Positions 24,671 through 36,897 of a stretch of DNA of 64,000 bases are shown here, one piece after another. Within the stretch, counting starts at the first letter, position 1; every line of letters begins with the position of its first letter. The position numbers and the translations under genes were made by a program. The DNA lies in the NCBI GenBank assembly GCA_028752905.1, contig JAQNBH010000003.1, positions 34,748,697 to 34,812,696 of the forward strand, in the 5' to 3' direction. This DNA comes from Cladorhizidae sp. MBARI D1340-BT2. Taxonomy: Eukaryota; Porifera; Demospongiae; Poecilosclerida; Cladorhizidae. The notes under the pieces were generated by a model, which saw only the letters and a program-made list of their open reading frames with translations, was not told where the DNA came from and made no database searches.

Positions 24671-25763
24671 GTTAGCTCATGGGACCAGTGAGAGAGTAGA
24701 TCTGTACGGGAGAGATGTGGTTGCCTCTGAGATAGCTCATGGCACCAGTGAGAGAGTAGGTTTGTACGGGAGACATGTGGTTGCCTTTGAGTTAGCTCAT
24801 GGCACCAGTGAGAGAGTAGGTATGTACGGGAGACATGTGGTTGCCTCTGAGTTAGCTCATGGCACCAGTGAGAGAGTAGGTCTGTATGGGAGACATGTGG
24901 TTGCCTCTGAGTTAGCTCATGGCACCAGTGAGAGAGTAGGTCTGTACGGGAGACATGTGGTTGCCTCTGAGTTAGCTCATGGCACCAGTGAGAGAGTAGG
25001 TCTGTACGGGAGACATGTGGTTGCCTCTGAGATAGCTCATGGCACCAGTGAGAGAGTAGGTTTGTACGGGAGACATGTGTTTGCCATTGAGTTAGCTCTT
25101 GGCACCAGTGAGAGAGTAGGTATGTACGGGAGACATGTGGTTGCCTCTAAGCTAGCTCATGGCACCAGTGAGAGAGTAGGTTTGTACCGGAGATATGTGT
25201 TTGCTTCTGAGTTAGCTCATGGCACCAGTGAGAGATTACATGTACATGTAGGTCTGTACGGGAGACATGTGGTTGCCGCTGAGTTATCTCATGGCACCAG
25301 TGAGAGAGTAGGTCTGTACGGGAGACATGTGGTTGCCTCTGAGTTAGCTCATGGCACCAGTGAGAGAATAGGTCTGTACGGGAGACATGTGGTTGCCTCT
25401 GAGATAGCTCATGGCACCAGTGAGAGAGTAGGTTTGTAAGGGAGACATGTGGTTGCCATTAAGTTAGCTCATGGCACCAGTGAGAGAGTAGGTATATATG
25501 GGAGACATGTGGTTGCCTCTGAGTTAGCTCATGGCACCAGTGAGAGAGTAGGTCTGTACGGGAGACATGTGCTTGCCTCTGAGTTAGCTCATGGCACCAG
25601 TGAGAAAGTAGGTATGTACGGGAGACATGTGGTTGCCTCTGAATTAGAACATGGCACCAGTGAGAGAGTAGGTCTGTAAGGGAGACATGTGGTTGCCTCT
25701 GAGATAGCTCATGGCATCAGTGAGAGAGTAGGTCTGTACGGGAAGACATGTGGTTGACTCTGA
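24671..25763. repeat. 18-monomer HOR, 1,093 bp
   Basis: 16 x 60 + 72 + 61 bp. The palindrome at 25237 is preceded by GAGATT instead of GAGAGT, a mark shared with 30053 and 35519. Two TAAGGG changes (near 25437 and 25677) put in-frame stops into the otherwise open frame. The part from about 25.1 kb onward matches 53.4-54.05 kb at an offset of 28,286 bp, including the odd GAATTAGAACATGG monomer. Confidence 0.85.
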
Positions 25764-26563
25764 GTTAGCTCATGGGACCACTGAGAGAGTAGGTCTGTAC
25801 GGGAGACATGTGGTTGCCTCTGAGATAGCTCATGGCACCAGTGAGAGAGTAGGTTTGTACGGGAGACATGTGGTTGCCTCTGAGTTAGCTCATGGCACCA
25901 GTGAGAGAGTAGGTCTGTACGGGAGACATGTGGTTGCCTCTGAGTTAGCTCATGGCACCAGTGAGAGAGTAGGTCTGTACGGGAGACATGTGGTTGCCTC
26001 TGAGTTAGCTCATGGCACCAGTAAGAGAGTAGGTCTGTACGGGAGACATGTGGTTGCCTCTAAGTTAGCTCATGGCACCAGTGAGAGAGTAGGTTTGTAC
26101 GGGAGATATGTGTTTGCTTCTGAGTTAGCTGGTTGCCATTGAGTTAGCTCATGGCACCAGTGAGAGAGTAGGTATGTATGGGAGACATGTGGTTGCCCCT
26201 GAGTTAGCTCATGGCCGCAGTGAGAGAGTAGGTCTGGACGGGAGACATGTGCTTGCCTCTGAGTTAGCTCATGGCACCAGTGAGAGAGTAGGTCTGTACG
26301 GGAGACATGTGCTTGCCTCTGAGTTAGCTCATGGCACCAGTGAGAGAGTAGGTATGTACGGGAGACATGTGGTTGCCTCTGAGTTAGCTCATGGCACCAG
26401 TGAGAGAGTAGGTCTGTACGGGAGACATGTGGTTGCTTCTGAGATAGCTCATGGCACCAGTGAGAGAGTAGGTCTGTACGGGAGACATGTGGTTGCCTCT
26501 GAGTTAGCTCATGGCACCAGTGAGAGAGTAGGTCTGTACGGGAAGACATGTGGTTGCCTCTGA
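25764..26563. repeat. HOR carrying a 233-bp internal deletion
   Basis: 12 x 60 + a 19-bp monomer remnant (26124-26142) + 61 bp. At about 26132 GAGTTAGCT passes directly into GGTTGCCATTGAG. The related stretches at 54050-54661 and 36.2-36.5 kb have four intact monomers here, including the palindromic 72-mer. About 233 bp are therefore lost in this copy. Confidence 0.87.
26124..26142. repeat. 19-bp monomer remnant at a deletion scar
   Basis: Only the two ends of monomers remain: GTTAGCT joined to GGTTGCCATTGA. At most one base (T) is shared at the breakpoint, so this is not an exchange in register with the 60-bp repeat. Confidence 0.9.
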
Positions 26564-26865
26564 GTTAGCTCATGGGACCAGTGAGAGAGTAGGTCTGTAC
26601 GGGAGACATGTGGTTGCCTCTGAGTTAGCTCATGGCACCAGTGAGAGAGTAGGTCTGTACGGGAAGACATGTGGTTGCCTCTGAGTTAGCTCATGGGACC
26701 AGTGAGAGAGTAGGTCTGTACAGGAGACATGTGTTTGCCTCTGAGATAGCTCATGGGACCAGTGAGAGAGTAGGTCTGTACTGGAGACATGTGGTTGCCT
26801 CTGAGTTAGCTCATGGCACCAGTGAGAGAGTAGGTCTGTACGGGAAGACATGTGGTTGCCTCTGA
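26564..26865. repeat. Two very short HORs (121 and 181 bp)
   Basis: 60 + 61 bp, then 2 x 60 + 61 bp, closed at 26684 and 26865. Each starts with the CATGGGACC monomer that normally follows a 61-mer. They are the shortest closed units in the window and probably remain after loss of inner monomers. Confidence 0.85.
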
Positions 26866-29800
26866 GTTAGCTCATGGCACCAGTGAGAGAGTACATGTAC
26901 ATGTAGGTCTGTACGGGAGACATGTGGTTGCCGCTGAGTTATCTCATGGCACCAGTGAGAGAGTAGGTCTGTACGGGAGACATGTGGTTACCTCTGAGTT
27001 AGCTCATGGCACCAGTAAGAGAGAGTAGGTCTGTAGGGGAGACATGTGGTTGCCTCTGAGATAGCTCATGGCACCAGTGAGAGAGTAGGTTTGTACGGGA
27101 GACATGTGGTTGCCATTGAGTTAGCTCATGGCACCAGTGAGAGAGTAGGTATGTATGGGAGACATGTGGTTGCCTCTGAGTTAGCTCATGGCACAAGTGA
27201 GAGAGTAGGTCTGTACGGGAGACATGTTCTTGCCTCTGAGTTAGCTCATGGCACCAGTGAGAGAGTAGGTATGTACGGGAGACATGTGGTTGCCTCTGAG
27301 TTAGCTCATGGCACCAGTGATAGAGTAGGTCTGTACGGGAGACATGTGGTTGCCTCTGAGATAGCTCATGGCACCAGTGAGAGAGTAGGTTTGTATGGGA
27401 GACATGTGGTTGCCTCTGAGTTAGCTCATGGCACCAGTGAGAGAGTAGGTCTGTACGTGAAGACATGTGGTTGCCTCTGAGTTAGCTCATGGGACCAGTG
27501 AGAGATTAGATCTGTACGGGAGACATGTGGTTGCCTCTGAGATAGCTCATGGCACCAGTGAGAGAGTAGGTTTGTACGGGAGACATGTGGTTGCCTCTGA
27601 GATAGCTCATGGCACCAGTGATAGAGTAGGTATGTACGGGAGACATGTGGTTGCCTCTGAGTTAGCTCATGGCACCAGTGAGAGAGTAGGTCTCTACGGG
27701 AGACATGTGGTTGCCTCTGAGTTAGCTCATGGCACCAGTGAGAGAGTAGGTCTGTACGGGAGACATGTGGTTGCCTCTAAGTTAGCTCATGGCACCAGTG
27801 AGAGAGTAGGTTTGTACGGGAGATATGTATTTGCTTCTGAGTTAGCTCATGGCACCAGTGAGAGAGTACATGTACATGTAGGTCTGTACGGGAGACATGT
27901 GGTTGCCGCTGAGTTATCTCATGGCACCAGTGAGAGAGTAGGTCTGCACGGGAGACATGTGGTTGCCTCTGAGTTAGCTCATGGCACCAGTGAGAGAGTA
28001 GGTCTGTACGGGAGACATGTGGTTGCCTCTGAGATAGCTCATGGCACCAGTGAGAGAGTAGGTTTGTACGGGAGACATGTGGTTGCCATTGAGTTAGCTC
28101 ATGGCACCAGTGAGAGAGTAGCTATGTATGGGAGACATGTGGTTGCCTCTGAGTTAGCTCATGGCACCAGTGAGAGAGTAGGTCTGTACGGGAGACATGT
28201 GCTTGCCTCTGAGTTAGCTCATGGCACCAGTGAGAGAGTAGGTATGTACGGGAGACATGTGGTTGCCTCTAAGTTAGCTCATGGCACCAGTGAGAGAGTA
28301 GGTCTCTACGGGAGACATGTGGTTGCCTCTGAGATAGCTCATGGCATCAATGAGAGAGTAGGTTTGTACGGGAGACATGTGGTTGCCTCTGAGTTAGCTC
28401 ATGGCACCAGTGAGAGAGTAGGTCTGTACGGGAAGTCATGTGGTTGCCTCTGAGTTAGCTCATGGGACCAGTGAGAGAGTAGGTCTGTACGGGAGACATG
28501 TGTTTGCCTCTGAGATAGCTCATGGTACCAGTGAGGGAGTAGGTTTGTACGGGAGACATGTGGTTGCCTCTGAGTTAGCTTATGGCACCAGTGAGAGAGT
28601 AGGTATGTACGGGAGACATATGGTTGCCTCTGAGTTAGCTCATGGCACCAGTGAGAGAGTAGGTCTGTACGGGAGACATGTAGTTGCCTCTGAGTTAGCT
28701 CATGGCACCAGTGAGAGAGTAGGTCTGTACGGGAGACATGTGGTTACCTCTAAGTTAGCTCATGGCACCAGTGAGAGAGTAGGTTTGTATGGGAGATATG
28801 TGTTTGCTTCTGAGTTAGGTCATGGCACCAATGAGAGAGTAGGTCTGTACGGGAGACATGTGGTTGCCTCTGAGTTAGCTCATGGCACCAGTGAGAGAGT
28901 AGGTCTGTACGGGAGACATGTGGTTGCCTCTGAGATAGCTCATGGCACCAGTGAGAGAGTAGGTTTGTACGGGAGTCATGTGGTTGCCATTGAGTTAGCT
29001 CTTGGCATCAGTGAGAGAGTAGGTATGTATGGGAGACATGTGGTTGCCTCTGAGTTAGCTCATGGCACCAGTGAGAGAGTAGGTCTGTACGGGAGACATG
29101 TGCTTGCCTCTGAGTTAGCTCATGGCACCAGTGAGAGAGTAGGTATGTACGGGAGACATGTGGTTGCCTCTGAGTTACCTCATGGCACCAGTGAGAGAGT
29201 AGGTCTGTACGGGAGACATGTGGCTGCTTCTGAGATAGCTCATGGCACCAGTGAGAGAGTAGGTCTGTACGGGAGACATGTGGTTGCCTCTGAGTTAGCT
29301 CATGGCACCAGTGAGAGAGTAGGTCTGTACGGGAAGACATGTGGTTGCCTCTGAGTTAGCTCATGGGACCAGTGAGAGAGTAGGTCTGTACAGGAGACAT
29401 GTGGTTGCCTCTAAGATAGCTCATGGCACCAGTGAGAGAGTAGGTTTGTACGGGAGACATGTGGTTGCCTCTGAGTTACCTCATGGCACCAGTGAGTGAG
29501 TAGGTATGTACGGGAGCCATGTGGTTGCCTCTGAGTTAGCTCATGGTACCAGTGAGAGAGTAGGTCTGTACGGGAGACATGTGGTTGCCTCTGAGTTAGC
29601 TCATGGCACCAGTGAGAGAGTAGGTCTGTACGGGAGACATGTGGTTGCCTCTAAGTTAGCTCATGGCACCAGTGAGAGAGTAGGTTTGTATGGGAGATAT
29701 GTGTTTGCTTCTGAGTTAGCTCATGGCACCAGTGAGAGAGTACATGTACATGTAGGTCTGTATGGGAGACATGTGGTTGCCGCTGAATTATCTCATGGCA

Positions 29801-30278
29801 CCAGTGAGAGAGTAGGTCTGTACGGGAGACATGTGGTTGCCTCTGAGTTAGCTCATGGCACCAGTGAGAGAGTAGGTCTGTACGGGAGACATGTGGTTGC
29901 CTCTGAGATAGCTCATGGCACCAGTGAGAGAGTAGGTCTGTACGGGAGACATGTGGTTGCCTCTGAGTTAGCTCATGGTACCAGAGAGAGAGTAGGTTTG
30001 TACGGGAGATATGTGTTTGCTTCTGAGTTAGCTCATGGCACCAGTGAGAGATTACATGTACATGTAGGTCTGTACGGGAGACATGTGGTTGCCGCTGAGT
30101 TATCTCATGGCACCAGTGAGAGAGTAGGTATGTACGGGAGACATGTGGTTGCCTCTGAGTTAGCTCATGGCACCAGTGAGAGAGTAGGTCTGTACGGGAG
30201 ACATGTGGTTGCCTCTAAGTTAGCTCATGGCACCAGTGAGAGAGTAGGTTTGTACGGGAGATATGTGTTTTCTTCTGA
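26866..30278. repeat. 3,413-bp unit, first copy
   Basis: Contains the 615, 973 and 901-bp blocks (ends 27480, 28453, 29354) and the first 924 bp of a 25-monomer unit. The same order restarts at 30279. Palindromes at 29741, 30053 and 30305 are unusually close (312 and 252 bp). Compared with copy 1 of the 7.47-kb super-repeat, the second 615-bp monomer group has GTAAGAGAGAG instead of GTGAGAGAGAG. Confidence 0.88.
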
Positions 30279-33200
30279 GTTAGCTCATGGCACCAGTGAG
30301 AGAGTACATGTACATGTAGGTCTGTACGGGAGACATGTGGTTGCCGCTGAGTTATCTCATGGCACCAGTGAGAGAGTAGGTCTGTACGGGAGATATGTGG
30401 TTACCTCTGAGTTAGCTCATGGCACCAGTAAGAGAGAGTAGGTCTGTAGGGGAGACATGTGGTTGCCTCTGAGATAGCTCATGGCACCAGTGAGAGAGTA
30501 GGTTTGTACGGGAGACATGTGGTTGCCATTGAGTTAGCTCATGGCACCAGTGAGAGAGTAGGTATGTATGGGAGACATGTGGTTGCCTCTGAGTTAGCTC
30601 ATGGCACAAGTGAGAGAGTAGGTCTGTACGGGAGACATGTTCTTGCCTCTGAGTTAGCTCATGGCACCAGTGAGAGAGTAGGTATGTACGGGAGACATGT
30701 GGTTGCCTCTGAGTTAGCTCATGGCACCAGTGAGAGAGTAGGTCTGTACGGGAGACATGTGGTTGCCTCTGAGATAGCTCATGGCACCAGTGAGAGAGTA
30801 GGTTTGTATGGGAGACATGTGGTTGCCTCTGAGTTAGCTCATGGCACCAGTGAGAGAGTAGGTCTGTACGTGAAGACATGTGGTTGCCTCTGAGTTAGCT
30901 CATGGGACCAGTGAGAGATTAGATCTGTACGGGAGACATGTGGTTGCCTCTGAGATAGCTCATGGCACCAGTGAGAGAGTAGGTTTGTACGGGAGACATG
31001 TGGTTGCCTCTGAGATAGCTCATGGCACCAGTGATAGAGTAGGTATGTACGGGAGACATGTGGTTGCCTCTGAGTTAGCTCATGGCACCAGTGAGAGAGT
31101 AGGTCTGTACGGGAGACATGTGGTTGCCTCTGAGTTAGCTCATGGCACCAGTGAGAGAGTAGGTCTGTACGGGAGACATGTGGTTGCCTCTAAGTTAGCT
31201 CATGGCACCAGTGAGAGAGTAGGTTTGTACGGGAGATATGTATTTGCTTCTGAGTTAGCTCATGGCACCAGTGAGAGAGTACATGTACATGTAGGTCTGT
31301 ACGGGAGACATGTGGTTGCCGCTGAGTTATCTCATGGCACCAGTGAGAGAGTAGGTCTGCACGGGAGACATGTGGTTGCCTCTGAGTTAGCTCATGGCAC
31401 CAGTGAGAGAGTAGGTCTGTACGGGAGACATGTGGTTGCCTCTGAGATAGCTCATGGCACCAGTGAGAGAGTAGGTTTGTACGGGAGACATGTGGTTGCC
31501 ATTGAGTTAGCTCATGGCACCAGTGAGAGAGTAGCTATGTATGGGAGACATGTGGTTGCCTCTGAGTTAGCTCATGGCACCAGTGAGAGAGTAGGTCTGT
31601 ACGGGAGACATGTGCTTGCCTCTGAGTTAGCTCATGGCACCAGTGAGAGAGTAGGTATGTACGGGAGACATGTGGTTGCCTCTAAGTTAGCTCATGGCAC
31701 CAGTGAGAGAGTAGGTCTCTACGGGAGACATGTGGTTGCCTCTGAGATAGCTCATGGCATCAATGAGAGAGTAGGTTTGTACGGGAGACATGTGGTTGCC
31801 TCTGAGTTAGCTCATGGCACCAGTGAGAGAGTAGGTCTGTACGGGAAGTCATGTGGTTGCCTCTGAGTTAGCTCATGGGACCAGTGAGAGAGTAGGTCTG
31901 TACGGGAGACATGTGTTTGCCTCTGAGATAGCTCATGGTACCAGTGAGGGAGTAGGTTTGTACGGGAGACATGTGGTTGCCTCTGAGTTAGCTTATGGCA
32001 CCAGTGAGAGAGTAGGTATGTACGGGAGACATATGGTTGCCTCTGAGTTAGCTCATGGCACCAGTGAGAGAGTAGGTCTGTACGGGAGACATGTAGTTGC
32101 CTCTGAGTTAGCTCATGGCACCAGTGAGAGAGTAGGTCTGTACGGGAGACATGTGGTTACCTCTAAGTTAGCTCATGGCACCAGTGAGAGAGTAGGTTTG
32201 TATGGGAGATATGTGTTTGCTTCTGAGTTAGCTCATGGCACCAATGAGAGAGTAGGTCTGTACGGGAGACATGTGGTTGCCTCTGAGTTAGCTCATGGCA
32301 CCAGTGAGAGAGTAGGTCTGTACGGGAGACATGTGGTTGCCTCTGAGATAGCTCATGGCACCAGTGAGAGAGTAGGTTTGTACGGGAGACATGTGGTTGC
32401 CATTGAGTTAGCTCTTGGCATCAGTGAGAGAGTAGGTATGTATGGGAGACATGTGGTTGCCTCTGAGTTAGCTCATGGCACCAGTGAGAGAGTAGGTCTG
32501 TACGGGAGACATGTGCTTGCCTCTGAGTTAGCTCATGGCACCAGTGAGAGAGTAGGTATGTACGGGAGACATGTGGTTGCCTCTGAGTTACCTCATGGCA
32601 CCAGTGAGAGAGTAGGTCTGTACGGGAGACATGTGGTTGCTTCTGAGATAGCTCATGGCACCAGTGAGAGAGTAGGTCTGTACGGGAGACATGTGGTTGC
32701 CTCTGAGTTAGCTCATGGCACCAGTGAGAGAGTAGGTCTGTACGGGAAGACATGTGGTTGCCTCTGAGTTAGCTCATGGGACCAGTGAGAGAGTAGGTCT
32801 GTACAGGAGACATGTGGTTGCCTCTAAGATAGCTCATGGCACCAGTGAGAGAGTAGGTTTGTACGGGAGACATGTGGTTGCCTCTGAGTTACCTCATGGC
32901 ACCAGTGAGTGAGTAGGTATGTACGGGAGCCGTGTGGTTGCCTCTGAGTTAGCTCATGGCACCAGTGAGAGAGTAGGTCTGTACGGGAGACATGTGGTTG
33001 CCTCTGAGTTAGCTCATGGCACCAGTGAGAGAGTAGGTCTGTACGGGAGACATGTGGTTGCCTCTAAGTTAGCTCATGGCACCAGTGAGAGAGTAGGTTT
33101 GTATGGGAGATATGTGTTTGCTTCTGAGTTAGCTCATGGCACCAGTGAGAGAGTACATGTACATGTAGGTCTGTATGGGAGACATGTGGTTGCCGCTGAA

Positions 33201-33640
33201 TTATCTCATGGCACCAGTGAGAGAGTAGGTCTGTACGGGAGACATGTGGTTGCCTCTGAGTTAGCTCATGGCACCAGTGAGAGAGTAGGTCTGTACGGGA
33301 GACATGTGGTTGCCTCTGAGATAGCTCATGGCACCAGTGAGAGAGTAGGTCTGTACGGGAGACATGTGGTTGCCTCTAAGTTAGCTCATGGCACCAGTGA
33401 GAGAGTAGGTTTGTATGGGAGATATGTGTTTGCTTCTGAGTTAGCTCATGGCACCAGTGAGAGAGTAGGTCTGTACGGGAGACATGTGGTTGCCTCTGAG
33501 TTAGCTCATGGTACCAGAGAGAGAGTAGGTCTGTACGGGAGACATGTGGTTGCCTCTGAGATAGCTCATAGCACCAGTGAGAGAGTAGGTTTGTACGGGA
33601 GACATGTGGTTGCCATTGAGTTAGCTCTTGGCACCAGTGA
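30279..33640. repeat. 3,413-bp unit, second copy (diverging at its end)
   Basis: HOR ends 30893, 31866 and 32767 each lie 3,413 bp after their partners. Agreement holds to about 33.36 kb. There this copy has 120 bp (two monomers) more before the shared GGTACCAGAGAGAG mark (29977 versus 33510, offset 3,533 bp). It then diverges. Confidence 0.86.
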
Positions 33641-35385
33641 GAGAGTAGGTCTGTACGGGAGACATGTGTTTGCCTCTGAGATAGCTCATGGTACCAGTGA
33701 GGGAGTAGGTTTGTACGGGAGACATGTGGTTGCCTCTGAGTTAGCTTATGGCACCAGTGAGAGAGTAGGTATGTACGGGAGACATATGGTTGCCTCTGAG
33801 TTAGCTCATGGCACCAGTGAGAGAGTAGGTCTGTACGGGAGACATGTAGTTGCCTCTGAGTTAGCTCATGGCACCAGTGAGAGAGTAGGTCTGTACGGGA
33901 GACATGTGGTTACCTCTAAGTTAGCTCATGGCACCAGTGAGAGAGTAGGTTTGTATGGGAGATATGTGTTTGCTTCTGAGTTAGCTCATGGCACCAATGA
34001 GAGAGTAGGTCTGTATGGGAGACATGTGGTTGCCTCTGAGTTAGCTCATGGCACCAGTGAGAGAGTAGGTCTGTACGGGAGACATGTGGTTGCCTCTGAG
34101 ATAGCTCATGGCACCAGTGAGAGAGTAGGTTTGTACGGGAGACATGTGGTTGCCATTGAGTTAGCTCTTGGCATCAGTGAGAGAGTAGGTATGTATGGGA
34201 GACATGTGGTTGCCTCTGAGTTAGCTCATGGCACCAGTGAGAGAGTAGGTCTGTACGGGAGACATGTGCTTGCCTCTGAGTTAGCTCATGGCACCAGTGA
34301 GAGAGTAGGTATGTACGGGAGACATGTGGTTGCCTCTGAGTTACCTCATGGCACCAGTGAGAGAGTAGGTCTGTACGGGAGACATGTGGTTGCTTCTGAG
34401 ATAGCTCATGGCACCAGTGAGAGAGTAGGTCTGTACGGGAGACATGTGGTTGCCTCTGAGTTAGCTCATGGCACCAGTGAGAGAGTAGGTCTGTACGGGA
34501 AGACATGTGGTTGCCTCTGAGTTAGCTCATGGGACCAGTGAGAGAGTAGGTCTGTACAGGAGACATGTGGTTGCCTCTAAGATAGCTCATGGCACCAGTG
34601 AGAGAGTAGGTTTGTACGGGAGACATGTGGTTGCCTCTGAGTTACCTCATGGCACCAGTGAGTGAGTAGGTATGTACGGGAGCCGTGTGGTTGCCTCTGA
34701 GTTAGCTCATGGCACCAGTGAGAGAGTAGGTCTGTACGGGAGACATGTGGTTGCCTCTGAGTTAGCTCATGGCACCAGTGAGAGAGTAGGTCTGTACGGG
34801 AGACATGTGGTTGCCTCTAAGTTAGCTCATGGCACCAGTGAGAGAGTAGGTTTGTATGGGAGATATGTGTTTGCTTCTGAGTTAGCTCATGGCACCAGTG
34901 AGAGAGTACATGTACATGTAGGTCTGTATGGGAGACATGTGGTTGCCGCTGAATTATCTCATGGCACCAGTGAGAGAGTAGGTCTGTACGGGAGACATGT
35001 GGTTGCCTCTGAGTTAGCTCATGGCACCAGTGAGAGAGTAGGTCTGTACGGGAGACATGTGGTTGCCTCTGAGATAGCTCATGGCACCAGTGAGAGAGTA
35101 GGTCTGTACGGGAGACATGTGGTTGCCTCTAAGTTAGCTCATGGCACCAGTGAGAGAGTAGGTTTGTATGGGAGATATGTGTTTGCTTCTGAGTTAGCTC
35201 ATGGCACCAGTGAGAGAGTAGGTCTGTACGGGAGACATGTGGTTGCCTCTGAGTTAGCTCATGGTACCAGAGAGAGAGTAGGTCTGTACGGGAGACATGT
35301 GGTTGCCTCTGAGATAGCTCATAGCACCAGTGAGAGAGTAGGTTTGTACGGGAGACATGTGGTTGCCATTGAGTTAGCTCTTGGC
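33641..35385. repeat. Second copy of a 1,753-bp tandem duplication
   Basis: Sequence from about 31.9 kb to 33.63 kb is repeated here at an offset of 1,753 bp, for example HOR end 32767 to 34520 and palindrome 33154 to 34907. The junction lies between about 33630 and 33660. There a CTCTTGGCACC monomer meets GACATGTGTTTGCC. At the far end (about 35385) the same CTCTTGGCACC monomer continues with a different neighbour, GTATGTACGG. Boundaries are known only to within one monomer. Confidence 0.88.
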
Positions 35386-36897
35386 ACCAGTGAGAGAGTA
35401 GGTATGTACGGGAGACATGTGGTTGCCTCTAAGTTAGCTCATGGCACCAGTGAGAGAGTAGGTTTGTACGGGAGATATGTGTTTGCTTCTGAGTTAGCTC
35501 ATGGCACCAGTGAGAGATTACATGTACATGTAGGTCTGTACGGGAGACATGTGGTTGCCGCTGAGTTATCTCATGGCACCAGTGAGAGAGTAGGTCTGTA
35601 CGGGAGACATGTGGTTGCCTCTGAGTTAGCTCATGGCACCAGTGAGAGAGTAGGTCTGTACGGGAGACATGTGGTTGCCTCTGAGATAGCTCATGGCACC
35701 AGTGAGAGAATAGGTTTGTAAGGGAGACATGTGGTTGCCATTAAGTTAGCTCATGGCACCAGTGAGAGAGTAGGTATGTATGGGAGACATGTGGTTGCCT
35801 CTGAGTTAGCTCATGGCACCAGTGAGAGAGTAGGTCTGTACGGGAGACATGTGCTTGCCTCTGAGTTAGCTCATGGCACCAGTGAGAGAGTAGGTATGTA
35901 CGGGAGACATGTGGTTGCCTCTGAGTTAGCTCATGGGACCACTGAGAGAGTAGGTCTGTACGGGAGACATGTGGTTGCCTCTGAGATAGCTCATGGCACC
36001 AGTGAGAGAGTAGGTTTGTACGGGAGACATGTGGTTGCCTCTGAGTTAGCTCGTGGCACCAGTGAGAGAGTAGGTCTGTACGGGAGACATGTGGTTGCCT
36101 CTGAGTTAGCTCATGGCACCAGTGAGAGAGTAGGTCTGTACGGGAGACATGTGGTTGCCTCTGAGTTAGCTCATGGCACCAGTAAGAGAGTAGGTCTGTA
36201 CGGGAGACATGTGGTTGCCTCTAAGTTAGCTCATGGCACCAGTGAGAGAGTAGGTTTGTACGGGAGATATGTGTTTGCTTCTGAGTTAGCTCATGGCACC
36301 AGTGAGAGAGTACATGTACATGTAGGTCTGTCCAGGAGACATGTGGTTGCCGCTGAGTTATCTCATGGCACCAGTGAGAGAGTAGGTCTGTACGGGAGAC
36401 ATGTGGTTGCCTCTGAGTTAGCTCATGGCACCAGTGAGAGAGTAGGTCTGTACGGGAGACATGTGGTTGCCTCTAAGATAGCTCATGGCACCAGTGAGAG
36501 AGTAGGTTTGTACGGGAGACATGTGGTTGCCATTGAGTTAGCTCATGGCACCAGTGAGAGAGTAGGTATGTATGGGAGACATGTGGTTGCCCCTGAGTTA
36601 GCTCATGGCAGCAGTGAGAGAGTAGGTCTGTACGGGAGACATGTGCTTGGCTCTGAGTTAGCTCATGGCACCAGTGAGAGAGTAGGTCTGTACGGGAGAC
36701 ATGTGCTTGCCTCTGAGTTAGCTCATGGCACCAGTGAGAGAGTAGGTCTGTACAGGAGACATGTGGTTGCCTCTGAGATAGCTCATGGCACCAGTGAGAG
36801 AGTAGGTCTGTACGGGAGACATGTGGTTGCTTCTGAGATAGCTCATGGCACCAGTGAGAGAGTAGGTCTGTACGTGAAGACATGTGGTTGCCTCTGA
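34521..36897. repeat. 39-monomer unit, 2,377 bp, with three palindromes
   Basis: 35 x 60 + 3 x 72 + 61 bp with no internal 61-mer, the longest unbroken unit of the window. Palindromes start at 34907, 35519 and 36311. Its first part belongs to the 1,753-bp duplication. Sequence from about 35.4 to 35.9 kb matches 25.1-25.6 kb (offset 10,282 bp). The last part (36.5-36.9 kb) matches 1-472 and 7.5-7.9 kb but lacks their 7-bp duplication. Confidence 0.85.

Noticed and set aside
32919..34520. 533-aa forward open frame as a gene
   Set aside because: It is a pure 20-residue repeat that starts and stops only where monomer length variants shift phase. It has no non-repeat domain, signal peptide or distinct start context.
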